The position numbers and the translations under genes were made by a program. This document shows, in pieces, positions 11,118-22,560 of a stretch of 64,000 nucleotides of DNA. Source of the stretch: Pictodentalium vernedei. Its lineage: Eukaryota > Mollusca > Scaphopoda > Dentaliida > Dentaliidae. The notes below the pieces were generated by a model, which had not been told where the DNA came from, made no database searches, and worked only from the letters and a program-made list of their open reading frames with translations. Positions within the stretch are counted from its first letter, which is position 1, and every line of letters starts with the position of its first letter. Location: contig CM062289.1 of NCBI GenBank assembly GCA_031216915.1, positions 446,300,910 through 446,364,909 of the forward strand, given 5' to 3'.

Positions 11118-11721
11118 ACAGTTGCAACTATAGTTATGCAGGCTTTCTGTTCCGGCAGTGACTCCGTCCGACTGCCCTCTTCGCTCTGGGCTATTTGACC
11201 CAGGGCAAGGGGAAGGGGGGGGGGGGGGGGCGGGTGTTCCCTTAGGTCACCTGCTTTATAGTGAAAAGCAAGGGAATGCCTCCTCCAAGACAGTATTTCT
11301 GAGTCGCTTCCGGGATGGTTTTAAAGTGTAATATTAATGTTTAATTTCATTCATGTCTTATTTTTAAAGTGTAGCTCGGTGTGAAGCATTTGTATATGTC
11401 AAGTGTCAAACGGGCTTTAATATACAATACTCGGACACTTTTAAATGATTATAAAGAGTCTCAATTCTCTGGACTACTTTATTTATTGGCTTGCTTTAAA
11501 AATAATTAGTATAAGGGTTATACTGGATGTTAATAGAGAACATGAATGTTATTGTGCTCAATTATTAAGGGTAGTGTATCTTTCTAATTTAAATATTAAA
11601 TAAGAAAGATACATGTAAAGCCTAATACTCCTTTTCTCCTTAAGGGGTTACCTCTTTATTTTATAATTGAGCTTATTGGATTTTCCTCTATGTCCTAGGC
11701 CCTCCAGCCTGTTTACTATTC
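11118..11721. other. DIRS-a 3' non-coding region with G run
   Basis: It follows the recombinase stop. It has a hairpin-like GCTCTGGG...CCCAGGGC segment, a 16 G run at 11215-11230 and AT-rich sequence with AAGAAAGATACATGTAA. No ORF is supported. It is also present in DIRS-b and DIRS-c. Confidence 0.6.
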
Positions 11722-11809
11722 AGCTAAGTCTGGGTCATTGGTACAGTATAAAAATGTTAAAAAATTTATAGTAATTTATATATTTTTTATACTTACCAAT
11801 GACCCAGAC
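11722..11809. repeat. DIRS-a internal complementary region (ICR, 88 bp)
   Basis: Its first part (AGCTAAGTCTGGGTCATTGG and onward) is the reverse complement of the left end of the element. Its last part (ACTTACCAATGACCCAGAC) is the reverse complement of the right end. The two meet at TGTTAAAAAA. In DIRS1-like elements the ICR is the template for joining the two ends into a circle. Confidence 0.9.
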
Positions 11810-11883
11810 GGGGATGGCCCTCCCTGAGTTGGGAACTCTTGCCTCCCCGCTGAGTACATAGCGCTGACCAGGCACTGCCAGTA

Positions 11884-12072
11884 AGAATGATATTTGGCTC
11901 CAATTTCGGGACGACTGCGTCACTGCGCATGCGCAGTAGAGTCGTACTATGGAGGTCCTTTAGGACATGATTTCTTTTTGTTTTGGATGCAAATTTTGGG
12001 GATTGGGGGGCAAAATTTGTGTTTGGCCCTGGTTTTTGTGGAGTTAGCACCAGCTAAGTCTGGGTCATTGGT
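11884..12072. repeat. DIRS-a right inverted terminal repeat (189 bp)
   Basis: Reverse complement of 4992-5180. It shares copy-specific variants with the left repeat (TCGTACTATGG block) that differ from those of DIRS-b. Confidence 0.92.
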
Positions 12073-12410
12073 AAGTATAAAAAATATATAAATTACTATA
12101 AATTTTTTAACTTTTTTCCTGCTCGGTTTCAAGATGGCTGACTGGTGGCCATATTGGATTATTTTATGTAAACTTGTGAAGCGAACTACTTCCAGAGTTT
12201 TAGGCGCATTTTCATGAAACGTCACAAAAATGATCAACATAATGAGGGGAAGTGTGTGACATAACTTTTTACCCGCTCAGTTTGAAGATGGCTGACTGGT
12301 GGCCATATTGGAATTTTTTTTACTTAGAAAAATTGAATGCCCCTTTTCAGTCACCCACACTTGGCGGTATGCCACAGTGGGGATATACCGGGCGACAGAC
12401 CATCACTAGT

Positions 12411-12858
12411 TCTTACCAAAAATAATTTAGCATTCTACCAGTTACTAAACACAAACAATAAAAAATAAAAGCCTCCCTCATTGATTTGAAAATTAGTTGC
12501 CCGAGAACCAAATGTACTTTTTTATTTGGCCTTGTCTACATATTATTTACAGAATACTCTCACCTATAGTGATATAAATAAGTGAGGAAATATATCGCTA
12601 CAATGATAAAACTGGGAGGGGGGTCATCAATGTTGGCACCTCAATTGAAGAAATCAAAAGTAAATTTTTGATGAAGCCTTGTATTCATGATTAACTCTTT
12701 ACCTGATGTAATGTGGTTTTTTTTCAATCTTTGTCTACAAAATGTAGCTTATGACCCCTTATTTAAACAAGCTTATTACAGTGAGAGGTCACAAGCTCTG
12801 TTTTTGTAAGAAGCCTACTTGTACTTCATAACCCATCAGAATCTTAATCTCTTTTCAG
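12411..12858. other. Intronic or upstream sequence with a degraded foldback remnant
   Basis: AT-rich DNA before the first visible exon. A weak B-type hairpin remnant (TTATGACCCCTTA...GAGAGGTCACAAGC) is seen near 12747-12800. No coding sequence is supported until the splice acceptor at 12857-12858. Confidence 0.5.
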
Positions 12859-12939
12859 CGGCTAACAGTATATCAGTGTCTCGTTCTGTCGGTGGAAATG
12901 ACGATCCATTATTCAACACATCTGAGTTAGCTGCTACAG
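12859..12939 (+). CDS. Host gene, internal exon 1 visible (81 nt)
   Basis: The acceptor is TCTTTTCAG and the donor is ACAG|GTTTGT. The exon is symmetric: two bases finish the upstream codon, 26 codons follow, and one base is left over (phase 1). It encodes ANSISVSRSVGGNDDPLF and then NTSELAAT, a polar Ser-rich stretch. The reading phase fits the next exon exactly, forming an Ala codon at the junction. I do not recognise the protein. It is assigned as an exon from splice sites, open frame and phase agreement with four further exons; no upstream exon could be identified in the window. Confidence 0.7.
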
Positions 12940-13063
12940 GTTTGTATTTTATATACGAAGGTTCTTCCAATAAGTACCCAATTTATAGAAAAATTTGCAA
13001 AACAAGTTGAGCGCAATGACCTCTGTCAAACAAGCCAGAAAATAAGCAGACTATCATCTGCAA

Positions 13064-13250
13064 AATGAGGTCCCCAAAGGGTGAATTTGGTGATGCTACC
13101 CTGCACAGCAGGGTAGTATCACTAAATTTACCCTCTGTGAACCTCAACCTGAATCAAGGTCTCAAACCTAAACAGAAAGAGGTACCCAAAGGATACTTTG
13201 GCCCACTGTATGGGATAGCATCAGCACATTCACCCTCTGGGGACCTCATT
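13064..13250. repeat. Small foldback MITE (187 bp)
   Basis: The ends are AATGAGGTCCCCAAAGGGTG and CACCCTCTGGGGACCTCATT (inverted). An inner stem pairs CTACCCTGC with GCAGGGTAG. No coding capacity. Confidence 0.75.
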
Positions 13251-13579
13251 CTGCACTTTTTTTTAGCCTTTGAGTGTCAAAATTGAAATGGTTAAATTCC
13301 AAGTTGCAGTATGGTAGAAACTTGTAGCTTGCAATTTATATATTTTGACATCAGTGTGATTGAGTTAACCCTTTACCTAACATGAAAAGAAGACGACTTG
13401 CAAATAAAATTCTTGAATGATTAATTTCTTTTCATTTTTTACATCAAAAAACCTTTATCAAGCTCATTCCAGTGAGGTTGCATAAGCTATGCTTTTGAGA
13501 CAAAAAAAAAAATGAAAATTGAATGGTGATTTTTAGTCGAGTTGTGACGAAGTCAAACTCGACTTATAGTTTGGTGAAT

Positions 13580-13664
13580 GGCGGGCGGGCGGGCGGGCGG
13601 GCGGGCGGGGAGGGCGGGCGGGCGGGCGGGCGGGCGGGCGGGTGGGCGGGCGGGCGGGCGGGCG
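13580..13664. repeat. (GGGC)n microsatellite
   Basis: Tetranucleotide array with rare interruptions (GGGGAGGGC, GGTGGGC) directly before the tandem core of the pearl-like element. Confidence 0.95.
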
Positions 13665-13667
13665 TAA

Positions 13668-14578
13668 ACAATTGGTTTCCGGATGATAACTTGATAGTGG
13701 TTCAACTCACATTCATTAAACTTCATACATAGGTTGGTCTTGGTGGGAGGAAGAACCCTATTGATTTTGGACATGCTACGTCGACGGTCAAGGTCACAGT
13801 GACCTTGAACATAGTAAATCTTAAACAATTGGTTTCCGGATGATAACTTGATAATGGTTCAACTCACATTCATGAAACTTCATAGGTAGATTGGCCTTGG
13901 TGAGGGGAAGAACCCTATTGATTTTTGACTCGCTACGTCAAAGGTCAAGGTCACAGTGACCTTTAACATAGTATACCGCAACAATTGGTTTCCGGATGAT
14001 AACTTGATAGTGGTTCAACCTAGAGTCATGAAACTTCATAGGTGTGTTGGCCTTAGTGCGAGGAAGAACCCTATTGATCTTGGACTCACCAGGTCAAAGG
14101 TCAAGGTCACAATGACCTTGAACATAGTATATCGCAACAATTGGTTTCCGGATGATAACTTGATAGTGGTTCAACCTAGAGTCATGAAACTTTATAGGTG
14201 TGTTGGCCTTGGTGCGAGGAAGAACCCTATTGATCTTGGACTCACCAGGTCAAAGGTCAAGGTCACAGTGACCTTGAACATAGTATATCGCAACAATTGG
14301 TTTCCGGATGATAACTTGATAGTGGTTCAACCTAGAGCCATGAAACTTTACAGGCGTGTTGGCCTTGGTGCGAGGAAGAACCCTATTGATGTTGGACTCA
14401 CCAGGTCAAAGGTCAAGGTCACAGTGACCTTGAACATAGTATATCGCAACAATTGGTTTCCGGATGAGAACTTGATAGTGGTTCAACCTAGAGTCATGAA
14501 ACTTCATAGGTGTGTTGGCCTTGGTGCGAGGAAGAACCCTATTGACCTTGGACTCAAAGGTCAAGGTCACAACTCGAC
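13668..14578. repeat. Tandem array, exact 156 bp period, six units
   Basis: Units start with AACAATTGGTTTCCGG at 13668, 13824, 13980, 14136, 14292 and 14448; every interval is exactly 156 bp. The last unit is cut at 131 bp by the right end. Because 156 is a multiple of three, it gives a 211-codon open frame that I regard as a by-product. Confidence 0.95.
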
Positions 14579-14657
14579 ATTGGATCTGTGATCCTGAGCG
14601 GCATTTTTGTGATTAGCACTGATCTGTTTTGGCTGTTAATGTTGGGTAAAGGGTTAA

Positions 14658-15486
14658 TGGTATGATTGTGGGCTAAATATTGCTTAACCCTAAAAGGCCT
14701 GTTTCCTTATTTTAATACCTAAAAACAGGTAACCTTAACATGCTTTTATGAGTAGGTCCCATTGATGATAGACTAATTACCTGAGCAGTGTTTTTTAGTT
14801 GAGTCTTGGCTACCTTCACAGGCAGCCAAGATTTGACTAGAAATCACTTCCAAGCCACAGAAAGTATAGACGCTGTGGGCTGGTGAGAATTCAGGACACT
14901 TGTCCAGATCCTTCAAGGTTAATCACTGCCAAGGAAATATATGCTCATTTGAATTGAGCCAACTGAAAACAAAACAAAATATTTTGTAAATTTATTGACC
15001 TGATTTTCTAGACCTAATCCTATTGTATCTTGCATGTCAGTTCAATGACCGCAGTTAGAAGTCTGCAAACATTATTTGGGGGGTTGTCCAATTAATTGAA
15101 AATATTGATTGGTCTACCCCACTTAGTGGCTATCCTCCATAATGAAATTAGGATGTATTATGTTCCGGGGACCGGAGAAGCAGCCTCTCTGATTCAGTGG
15201 GTTAAAAAACGAAATTAAAACTGAAAACCAAGTTTTTTGACAGAATGAAGCCGATTCTGAGTTAATTTTAAAATTTCAAAACCACCCCACTCTCTGAGGA
15301 ATTTTCCATAGGTAATAATGATAATCCACTTTGAAAGTATTGCTATTTTTTATATCTCATCCAATTTTAGTATGGTGTTTGTGAAACTTGTAAATGTCAA
15401 TGTAAAACTGAGTATACTATTAATGTGTTTTCAGGGTCCTTGAAAGTGCTGTAAAGTGCTTGAATTTTTAAATTGAATTTCAGTCT
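14658..15486. other. Intronic sequence, no clear feature
   Basis: AT-rich. A short inverted pair (TTGGCTACC...GGCAGCCAAGA) lies near 14800-14835. Nothing coding is supported. Confidence 0.4.
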
Positions 15487-15874
15487 TAGGCCTAAAAAAA
15501 TAAAAAATCTGTTTCTCCGGCCCTCCCACATGGTCCTTTTGGCTACCCCATGCTCTCTTTTTATAACCAATTTAAACTTAAAAAATTAAAAATTAAATGG
15601 TTTATGTCTGATATTTTACCCAAGTTAAAAAAATTTATGAATTTGTCCCTTGAGTGCAAGAAGGCTTTGCAATGCTTTAGCATTGCAAAGTCTTCTTGCA
15701 CTCAAGGAATAAAATACACCACCACCACCCATACTATTCTGTAGATTATGAGGCCTAAAAGTTGAACCAAGAACATGAACTTTTGATAGCAAAAAAGTAA
15801 TTATTGAAATTAAAAAATAAAATAAAAAAACGCTCGCCAGCATGCAATTTCACAAATAATGGCCTGAGAAACAG
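15487..15874. mobile_element. Family F MITE, copy 1 (about 390 bp)
   Basis: Left TAGGCCTAAA...CTGTTTCTCCGGCCC and right GGCCTGAGAAACAG are inverted. The centre has a hairpin: CTTGAGTGCAAGAAGGCTTT pairs with the mirrored arm around the loop GCTTTAG (about 15652-15706). Other copies are at 47013 and 58885, and an inverted split copy at 23366. The right end abuts MITE A1 at 15876. Confidence 0.8.
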
Positions 15875-15927
15875 GTTAACCCTTTACCCAATGCAGACAA
15901 TATCAAAATTTAGTATTTTTATACTGT

Positions 15928-16115
15928 ACCAATGACCCAGACATAGCTGGTGCTAACTCTTAAAATATAGGGCCAAACACAAATTTTGCCCCCCAATCCC
16001 CAAAATTTGCATCTAAAACCAAAGAAAACATGTCCTGAAAGGCCCTCCACACTTTGCCTCTACTGCGCATGCGCAGTGTCAAGGACGTTCCGAAATTGGC
16101 GCCATTAATCATTCT
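15928..16115. repeat. DIRS-c left inverted terminal repeat (188 bp)
   Basis: Reverse complement of 22561-22748 with very few mismatches. It carries copy-specific variants such as GTGTCAAGGACGTTCC and CCATTAATCATTCT found at both ends of this copy only. Confidence 0.9.
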
Positions 16116-17004
16116 AAGTTTGGCCCTTCATCAGTTAACATCTGACTGATCTTTGTGCTTGTAAATCTCAGTTTAAATGATGCCAGACACATAAATATTA
16201 GTGAAATGGTGATTCTAAGGAGGATAAAGAAGGAGGAGAGGAAAAAATGTGTGACAGAATATTATCAGGGCTGTAACTTAAATTTTTTTAATGAAATTAT
16301 GTTAAGTTACCTATTTTCGAGGCAGCAGCCATTTTGTTGTCATTCTGATTATTTAGTTACACTGTTTTTTAAGTGTTTTCCTCTCTCCCTGTCCTTTAAG
16401 TCCCCCCTTGCTATTCTCACATGCTTTTGGCATAGTTTTTGTAATTATTATTACTAAATTTTCTTGGGAGTTTTAGCTGAATAACAGAATGAATTCTGTT
16501 CTTTTCCCCATGTTTACGTCTTCACCTACGGGTGGTTAGGCGTTGTGTTCTGCATCTACCATCTGATGTTCTGCAGTTTCTTCCCTGGAAGTCTCTGTTT
16601 TGCATCAGATAGTGTATTTTTGGTAACTGATTTCGGGCCTGGGTGCCTGGAGTCTTATTTTAGTGTTTTTACACTCATTGTTTACATTTACAACAGCCCT
16701 CTGTGTGAGGGGGGGATTTTTGGAAAATAATATCTTGATGTTATTTTAATCATAACTAGATACATTATTATTGTTCGTAAGTGTTGAATAAATTGTTTAA
16801 AATATTTTTAAAATTTTTGTCCACACTTAGGCTTGGGATCCATTGGGGCTCAACGTTACTTTTCAGAAACTTGGGCTATTCTGAAAAAATATTTTTTCAA
16901 AATATTTTGATTTCAATTATTTTTTCTATATTAATGGATCATATTATTATTATGTATTTTGATTGCCAGAGGTTAGTGCGAGTACCAGGACTTGTTTCTT
17001 TTCA

Positions 17005-19898
17005 CATTGAAAGGATATTGATCAATTGTATTAAGAGGAAGTCTTCCTCTGACTTTATAATCATTCTATATGTGGTCAGTGTACTCGCATTAACTCCTGT
17101 TCTGTATCGTATGATTTTGATGACAATATGGGAAGCGTATGTCACGGTATGTTATTGGGGAATTGGACACTCCGGTCCTTTCCCCGCAGGGTCACTCTAC
17201 TTTATCAATTTCTATTTCAGACGATCAAGATTAGGGTGATGTATCTGTGATGTCTTCCAACAGTGTGCCTCCGTCGTCACAATTAATGAAGGGCTAGCGG
17301 AAAGTGCTCATGTAAATACGCCAATTGCCTAAGAGGACCCTAGTAGGTTCGACGGCCTTTGACGTCCGCTAGCTCGCCCGGTGTAGCGTCCATTCACCGA
17401 ATGGTTCGGCAGCCGGGTTCGTCCGTTGCGGTCTAGAAGGAATTTTGGGGTGATGCGAGCACTATAAATCAACCTAATGCACACCCAGTGACGGCGGATC
17501 GGAGGGAGAACGGAGGAAGCCTTTTAGTCCGGTTCATAGCCCGTTCCGGTCCATCCGGACGGCAAGCGAGAGAGGCCCCTCTCTCGTTCAACAACATCTG
17601 GCCCCAGATGTTGTGGTACAAAATGTGTCGCAAGCGGAGCATGCTTCCTCTTCTTGTCAGCGCACACGACCGCACCTTGGCTGCGTGACCGCCGATATAT
17701 TACCAGCTTCGCCGATCAAGGATTCTTCGGCGACCAGGTCACACCATCCGGTAGCCAGGGACACGAGGCCTGCAGACTCCGGACGTTCGCATAGGAAGTG
17801 TGCGGGAGTCAACGTACACGGAGCTTCCGGCGGCAATGCAGTGTAAGACCGCTACTGCACAGGCCTCGGGAACGGACGTGCTTTCCTAAATAGCACAGTT
17901 TATCGCAGCATCCCAGCATCAACTGAATCTGTCGCATATTTTTTATCCGACGATGCTGGGTCGGGATGCTCCGCGGAAGCGGGTACGGACGTCCGAAAGT
18001 TTCATCCGGTCCGATGGGATACCGAAAGGGATTTGGAGGATTTCGAGCTTTCCCTTTCGGAACAACATATGCTGTTGTGTATGTCATCTGACTTGGTCTT
18101 CTACAGCTTCTTTCGTCGGACCAGAATGCTGCGATGCCGGATAAGAAACTGATAGCGTCGGTGGACTTAGAAATTTTTGGTTCGGTTCAGGGACATCGTC
18201 CCTCAGTTCCGACATAGTCCAATAATGTCACACAAACTTTCGAATTATTGAACGACACTATATATATTATTATTTTATGCTTGCTATAACCAAGCATTTC
18301 TGGTTTCTTGTTCGCAAAGTTACGGAGATGTCTTTCAAAGTGTGCATCTGTCGTCATAGTTAATGAAGAGCTAGCGGCAATAAGTGCTCATGGAATATGT
18401 CTATCGCCTACGGAGTGACATTCGCTAGCTCACCCGGTGTAGCGTACATTCATCGAATGGTTCGGCTGCCGGGTTCGTCCGTTGCGTTCTAGGAAGGAGA
18501 TTTGGGTGATGCGAGCACTTTAAATTACTTTTGTACTCACCCAGTGACGGCAGATTGAGGACAGATCGGAGGAAGCCTGTTAGTCCGGTTCCTGGCTTGT
18601 CCAGGTCCGTCCGGGCTGTGAGCGAGAGAGGTCCCTCTCTCGTCCAACAACATAGGGGACCGCATGTTGTGGTTCAGATATTTTACATTCGGAGCTTATG
18701 TCCGTCGGTCGGGACGCTCCGTTATATTGACAGTCCGAGAGACTGTCCTTAATGCTTCCTCATCATCACAGCAGGACACACGACCGCACATTGGCTACGT
18801 GACCTCGAGTATCCGATCAGTTTCGTCATTCAGTGATTCCACGGCGAATAGGTCGCGCCATCCGGTAGCCAAGGGACACGAGGCCTATACACTCCGTTCG
18901 CTCGCATATTGGTAGTATGCACGGGGTAACGATCACGGAGCTTCCAGCGGCAATGCATCGTAAGACCGCTTCTCCTCAGGCCTCAGTGACGGACGTGCTA
19001 TCCGAGTTAGCACAGTTGTTTCGCAGCATCCCAGCAATCGACAGTTTCTCGGTCGAATCAGGAATTATCCGACGGCGCTGGGTCGGTGCGGTCCGCGGTT
19101 GCATCAGGTACGGACGACCGAACGCTTTATAGGGTCCGACAGGATGGCGAAAGGGATTCGAAAGATTTCGAGTTTTCCCTTTAGTAGTATCGGAAGCTGC
19201 CTTTCATATCTTCTGGCATTATCTTCCAGTGATTGTTATTTCAGACTTCATTGCTGTGATCTTGGATAAGAGACTTATAGCGTCATTGGACTCGGATTTT
19301 TCGATCGGTTCAGGGACATTGTCCCTGACTTACCGACGCAGTCCAATATTGTCATTACAACATGTGTTTTATTTTTCGACGCTATATATATATATATTTA
19401 CAAGCCTGCTACCAAGCATGATAGTTTAGTTTCTTGTCCGCGTTGCTCATTTCTGCCATTTTATCATTTATACGAATAGTTTATTTTGGCAGAGCAGGGC
19501 ATACCGAGAGTTCATATGCGTCTAGACGGTGTGGTTAAAGACTGGATATATTCTTTTTCGCCGTTTATGTCTTTTCCAACTTCAATGTTGGAAACGACAT
19601 GATGTATAGTAGACTTAACTTACACGCTTTATCATACGTAATCCGCCTTACTGAGGCGTTATCATTACGTCTTCAAGAAAAGATTTACGGGATATTATTC
19701 TCACTGTAATTTCTTTTGAGGGCAGTAGTTTGTTCACGTATAACTCCGCCCTTCAGTGGCTGATTGGAGTTGGTTAGACGTGACGCAGCCCTAGCTACAT
19801 CCACACGCGTGGATAGTAAGGTTAAGAACTCTCTCAGAGTCGCTTCGTTCTCGGAGGAGCTTCTCTTCGACGGCAACTTTTCGGCAATCCATGAATTG
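17005..19898 (+). pseudogene. DIRS-c gag remnant with internal tandem duplication
   Basis: It aligns with gag of DIRS-a from the start region (the ATG is now ATT near 17006) to GACGGCAA(C/G)TTTTC. Numerous stops and frameshifts make it non-coding. The block beginning AGTGTGC(C/A)TC(C/T)GTCGTCA occurs at 17262 and again at 18339, so about 1,078 bp corresponding to the middle of gag is present twice in tandem, each with its own mutations. The gag 3' third is missing: sequence jumps near 19893 to a position equivalent to 9171 of DIRS-a. Confidence 0.85.
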
Positions 19899-21799
19899 CT
19901 CGATTTATACGTTCTCTTGTCTATCTAGTGTTACAAGAGATTCAGACTGGGGCAAACATTCGGTGGTTGACTCAGAGAGTGCCACCGCAGTTGCCGGACC
20001 CGAGTGTGGCTGTTATGACGGTTGCCAGTCAAACAGATTGGGATATAATACTGATCCCTACGGATTCGAAGTGCCAGGGTCTTTGGGTTCCGCAGTCTCT
20101 TAGCAACCAGTTTTCTTCCGCGGAATAATGTTTAGGCTTGCTTTATGTCATTGCATGAACATTATTCAGAAACGCATGCCCAAATCCTGTCCTTTAATTC
20201 GACAGTAGTGGCGTATCTCCGGAACCAGGGAGGCACTCTTTCGTTTCCGTTATTCAATTTAATGGAAAGAGTCCGTCTGTTGGTTATAGTACACCAAGTT
20301 CTGTTTTGGTCCATCATATTCCGGGTCGTCTGATTGTTTTACCGGACTCCCGTTCTCTTACGGGTCGCTTGTTGCTGTCAGAATGGACTCTCAACAAACA
20401 AGTATTCAATCAGATTTGCTATCTATGGGAGCGCCCAATGATGATTTATTTACGACACAGCTTGCTAATCAATTGCAGACGTATGTGTTGGCTTGTCCAG
20501 ATCTCTGAGCTAATGTTGTTAACGCTCTATTGATCTATAGGACGGAATGATAGGATACGCGTATCCTCCGGCGCTGTTGTTTCAGCAGGTATTGCTAAGA
20601 TAAACAACCACAATACATTTCTGTTGATAGCATCTCTAGCTTCACAGAGATCATGGGTAATTTACTCTCTTGTCTACTGTGGGTCTTAACGTGAAATCTT
20701 CCTCTATGTGAGGATCTTTTTTCACTGGGTAAATCGTGTCATCTTTATCACAACCCGCAAGGTCGCAACCTTCATGTATTCCGTTGTGTGGTCCGTATTG
20801 CATTGTAAGCACTGTACTGGACGAGCTTTGGACCCGATTTCTTACTATAGGAGATCCTCTTCTTCGCTATTCTATGCGGCTAAAGTGGAGGCTCTTCCGT
20901 CGTTGGTGTAGGGATCATTATGTTCATATTGTTGATCCCTCCATACTACTCATTGCAATTTTTTAGTATACTTGTTTCACAAGATCTACTGCAGCCTGTT
21001 ATTATTAAGGTTATAGGTTTATGTTACCTCTTACCTATGCACTCTACGATAGTTTACAATTGAGTCTTATGTCTCTTTATCTAAGTCAGTTAGTAACTTT
21101 TTGATAAATAGACTTAGAATCTTTAGATTAAATTCCTATATGGATTTTAACTTCGGTTCTTATTTAGCTAAGTTATCATTTGAGCCTCTGGAAACAGTAG
21201 TTTTCAAATTCTGACCTTTTAGACAGTAATTCTGTTGGTTTCTCTTTTACTGTAGAGTCAGTGAGTTTCATGCACTATCGATGGATGATTTTCACTTTCG
21301 TAGTTTCGGAATCACTTCTTCCGTTACTATTTAGGTTGGATTTTTGCATAAGAGTTAGGCTCCTATTATCCGGAACCTATTATTTTTAAGGTCCTTCCGT
21401 CTTCGTATGGGCATAGGCCTTTACTCTTTCCGGGTAGAGTTTATGTATTTATAAACAGATATCTGTTTATTACTATGGGCGTAAGCTTCTTCTGTCTTTG
21501 ATGCCTAGTAGAAGGACGTTACGCTCCATTTTATTGTTAATGGATTCTATTAACTATCGGTACTGCTTATGGTATATCATTGACTTAGCAGTTGTGCTTA
21601 AGATTTCGGCTCATGAAGTAAGAGTTCTTCTACTTCTTGGGCTTACATTAATAGTGTCGCTATTATAGATTTTTGAAGGCCGCTCATTGCGCTCAGCCAT
21701 CCACATTCATGAATTTTTATCTCAGAAATATCGAGTCCATTTCTGGAGGCCTCTATTGTTAGGTCTATTATCTACTGCTCAGAATGTCATTCACTTAAC
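19899..21799 (+). pseudogene. DIRS-c RNase H, methyltransferase-like and recombinase remnant
   Basis: Short frames still show ETRDSDWGKHSV-like shadow, the RNase H motif context (GTLSFPLFNL), HIPGRLIVLPDS and NKQVFNQICYLWERPM of ORF2, and traces of the recombinase (for example HEVR as CTCATGAAGTAAGA at about 21612). All parts are interrupted by stops and indels. The RT core with YLDD is absent. Confidence 0.82.
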
Positions 21800-22397
21800 A
21801 GTTGCTACTATAGCTAGGTAGGCTGTCTGTTTCGGCAGTGTCTCCGTTCTGCTGCCCTCTTCGCTCTGGGCTATTTGACCCAGGGCAAGAAAAAGTGGGG
21901 GTGGGGGGGGGGGGGGGGGGAGGGTGTTCCCTTGGGTCACCTGTTTTACTGTGAAAACAAGGGGATACCTCCTCCGGAGTTAGTAATTCTGAGCTGTTAT
22001 TGGGATGGTTGTTTAGTGAGAAGTTTAGGTTTTTAAAATTCATTCAAGTCTTAGTTTTTAAAGTATAGCTTTTGAATATTGCATATGTCAACGGACATGA
22101 TTATGCAATCCTCAGACACTTTTAGGAGTATAAGAGTCTCTATTCTCTAGACTTACTTTATTTATTGGCTTACTTTAAAAATTATTAGTATAAGGATTAT
22201 ATTGGATATTAATAGAGTACATGGATGTATGAAGCTCAATTTTGAAAGGTGTTGTATCTTTCTAATTTATCATAAATAAGAAAGATACATGTAAGGCCTA
22301 TTACTTCTTTTTCCCTACAGGGGATGACTCTATGTTATTTTATTGAGCGTATTCCATTTTGCTCTATGTCCTTGGCCCTCCAGCCTTTTTACTATTC

Positions 22398-22485
22398 AGC
22401 TATGTCTGGGTCATTGGTACAGTATAAAAATGTTAAAAAATTTATAGTAATTTCTATATTTTTTATACTTACCAATGACCCAGAC
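22398..22485. repeat. DIRS-c internal complementary region (88 bp)
   Basis: It matches the reverse complement of the left end, including the copy-specific AGCTATGTCTGGG (the left end has CCCAGACATAGCT), followed by the reverse complement of the right end. Confidence 0.88.
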
Positions 22486-22560
22486 GGGGATGGCCCTCCC
22501 AGAAGTTGGGAACTCTTGCCTCCCCGCTGAGTACATAGCGCTTACCAGGCACTGATTATT

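Larger units (their letters stand above)
4979..12111 (+). mobile_element. DIRS-type tyrosine-recombinase retrotransposon, copy DIRS-a (about 7.13 kb)
   Basis: This is a full-length element: left inverted terminal repeat 4992-5180, gag ORF from 6068, RT/RNase H/methyltransferase-like ORF, tyrosine recombinase ORF, internal complementary region 11722-11809 and right terminal repeat 11884-12072. DIRS elements integrate through a circular intermediate and recombinase, not integrase, and leave no ordinary target duplication; none is seen here. It is very similar to DIRS-b. It carries a gag stop (7634-7636) and a +1 T frameshift in the recombinase (10639-10645), so it is probably not autonomous. 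It sits in element M. Confidence 0.93.
4768..12410. mobile_element. GTCCGTCGG-type tandem-core repeat (element M), interrupted by DIRS-a
   Basis: The left part (4768-4978) starts TATACCCCC, has a G-run and GTCCGTCGGTCGGTCTGTCG. The right part (12112-12410) has two tandem units with CATGAAAC(G/T)TCACAAAAATG and GATGGCTGACTGGTGGCC and ends with ATACCGGGCGACAGACC. The left part ends GTGACATAAT and the second right unit has GTGACATAACTTTTT before CCGCTCAG, matching the sequence re-formed when DIRS-a is removed. Such elements are common non-coding repeats in bivalves (my recollection, not searched). Confidence 0.6.
13536..14578. mobile_element. Pearl/DINE-like (Helentron-associated) non-autonomous element
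   Basis: Terminal inverted repeats are GTCGAGTTGTGAC at the left and GTCACAACTCGAC at the right. The left end also folds on itself (GTCGAGTT...AAACTCGAC). A tetranucleotide GGCG/GGGC array (13580-13664) adjoins six tandem units. This layout (short inverted ends, tetranucleotide microsatellite, tandem core of about 150 bp) matches the pearl elements described in bivalves. No clear target duplication, as expected for the Helitron group. Confidence 0.75.
13365..14657. mobile_element. Family B TTAA MITE, split by a pearl-like insertion
   Basis: The left end is TTAACCCTTTACCTAACATG (13365) and the right end is TTGGGTAAAGGGTTAA (ending 14657). The internal part TTTTGAGACAAAAA...GAATGGTGATTTTT matches other B copies (40696, 63578). 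The insertion 13536-14578 interrupts the sequence GATTTTT...GTGATTAGCACTG, which is continuous in the other copies. Confidence 0.8.

Noticed and set aside
13523-13732. Gly/Arg-rich open frames over the GGGC array
   Set aside because: Low-complexity translation of a microsatellite on both strands.
13956-14591. 211-codon open frame
   Set aside because: It is the translation of the 156 bp tandem array; the period is a multiple of three, so one open unit keeps the whole array open.
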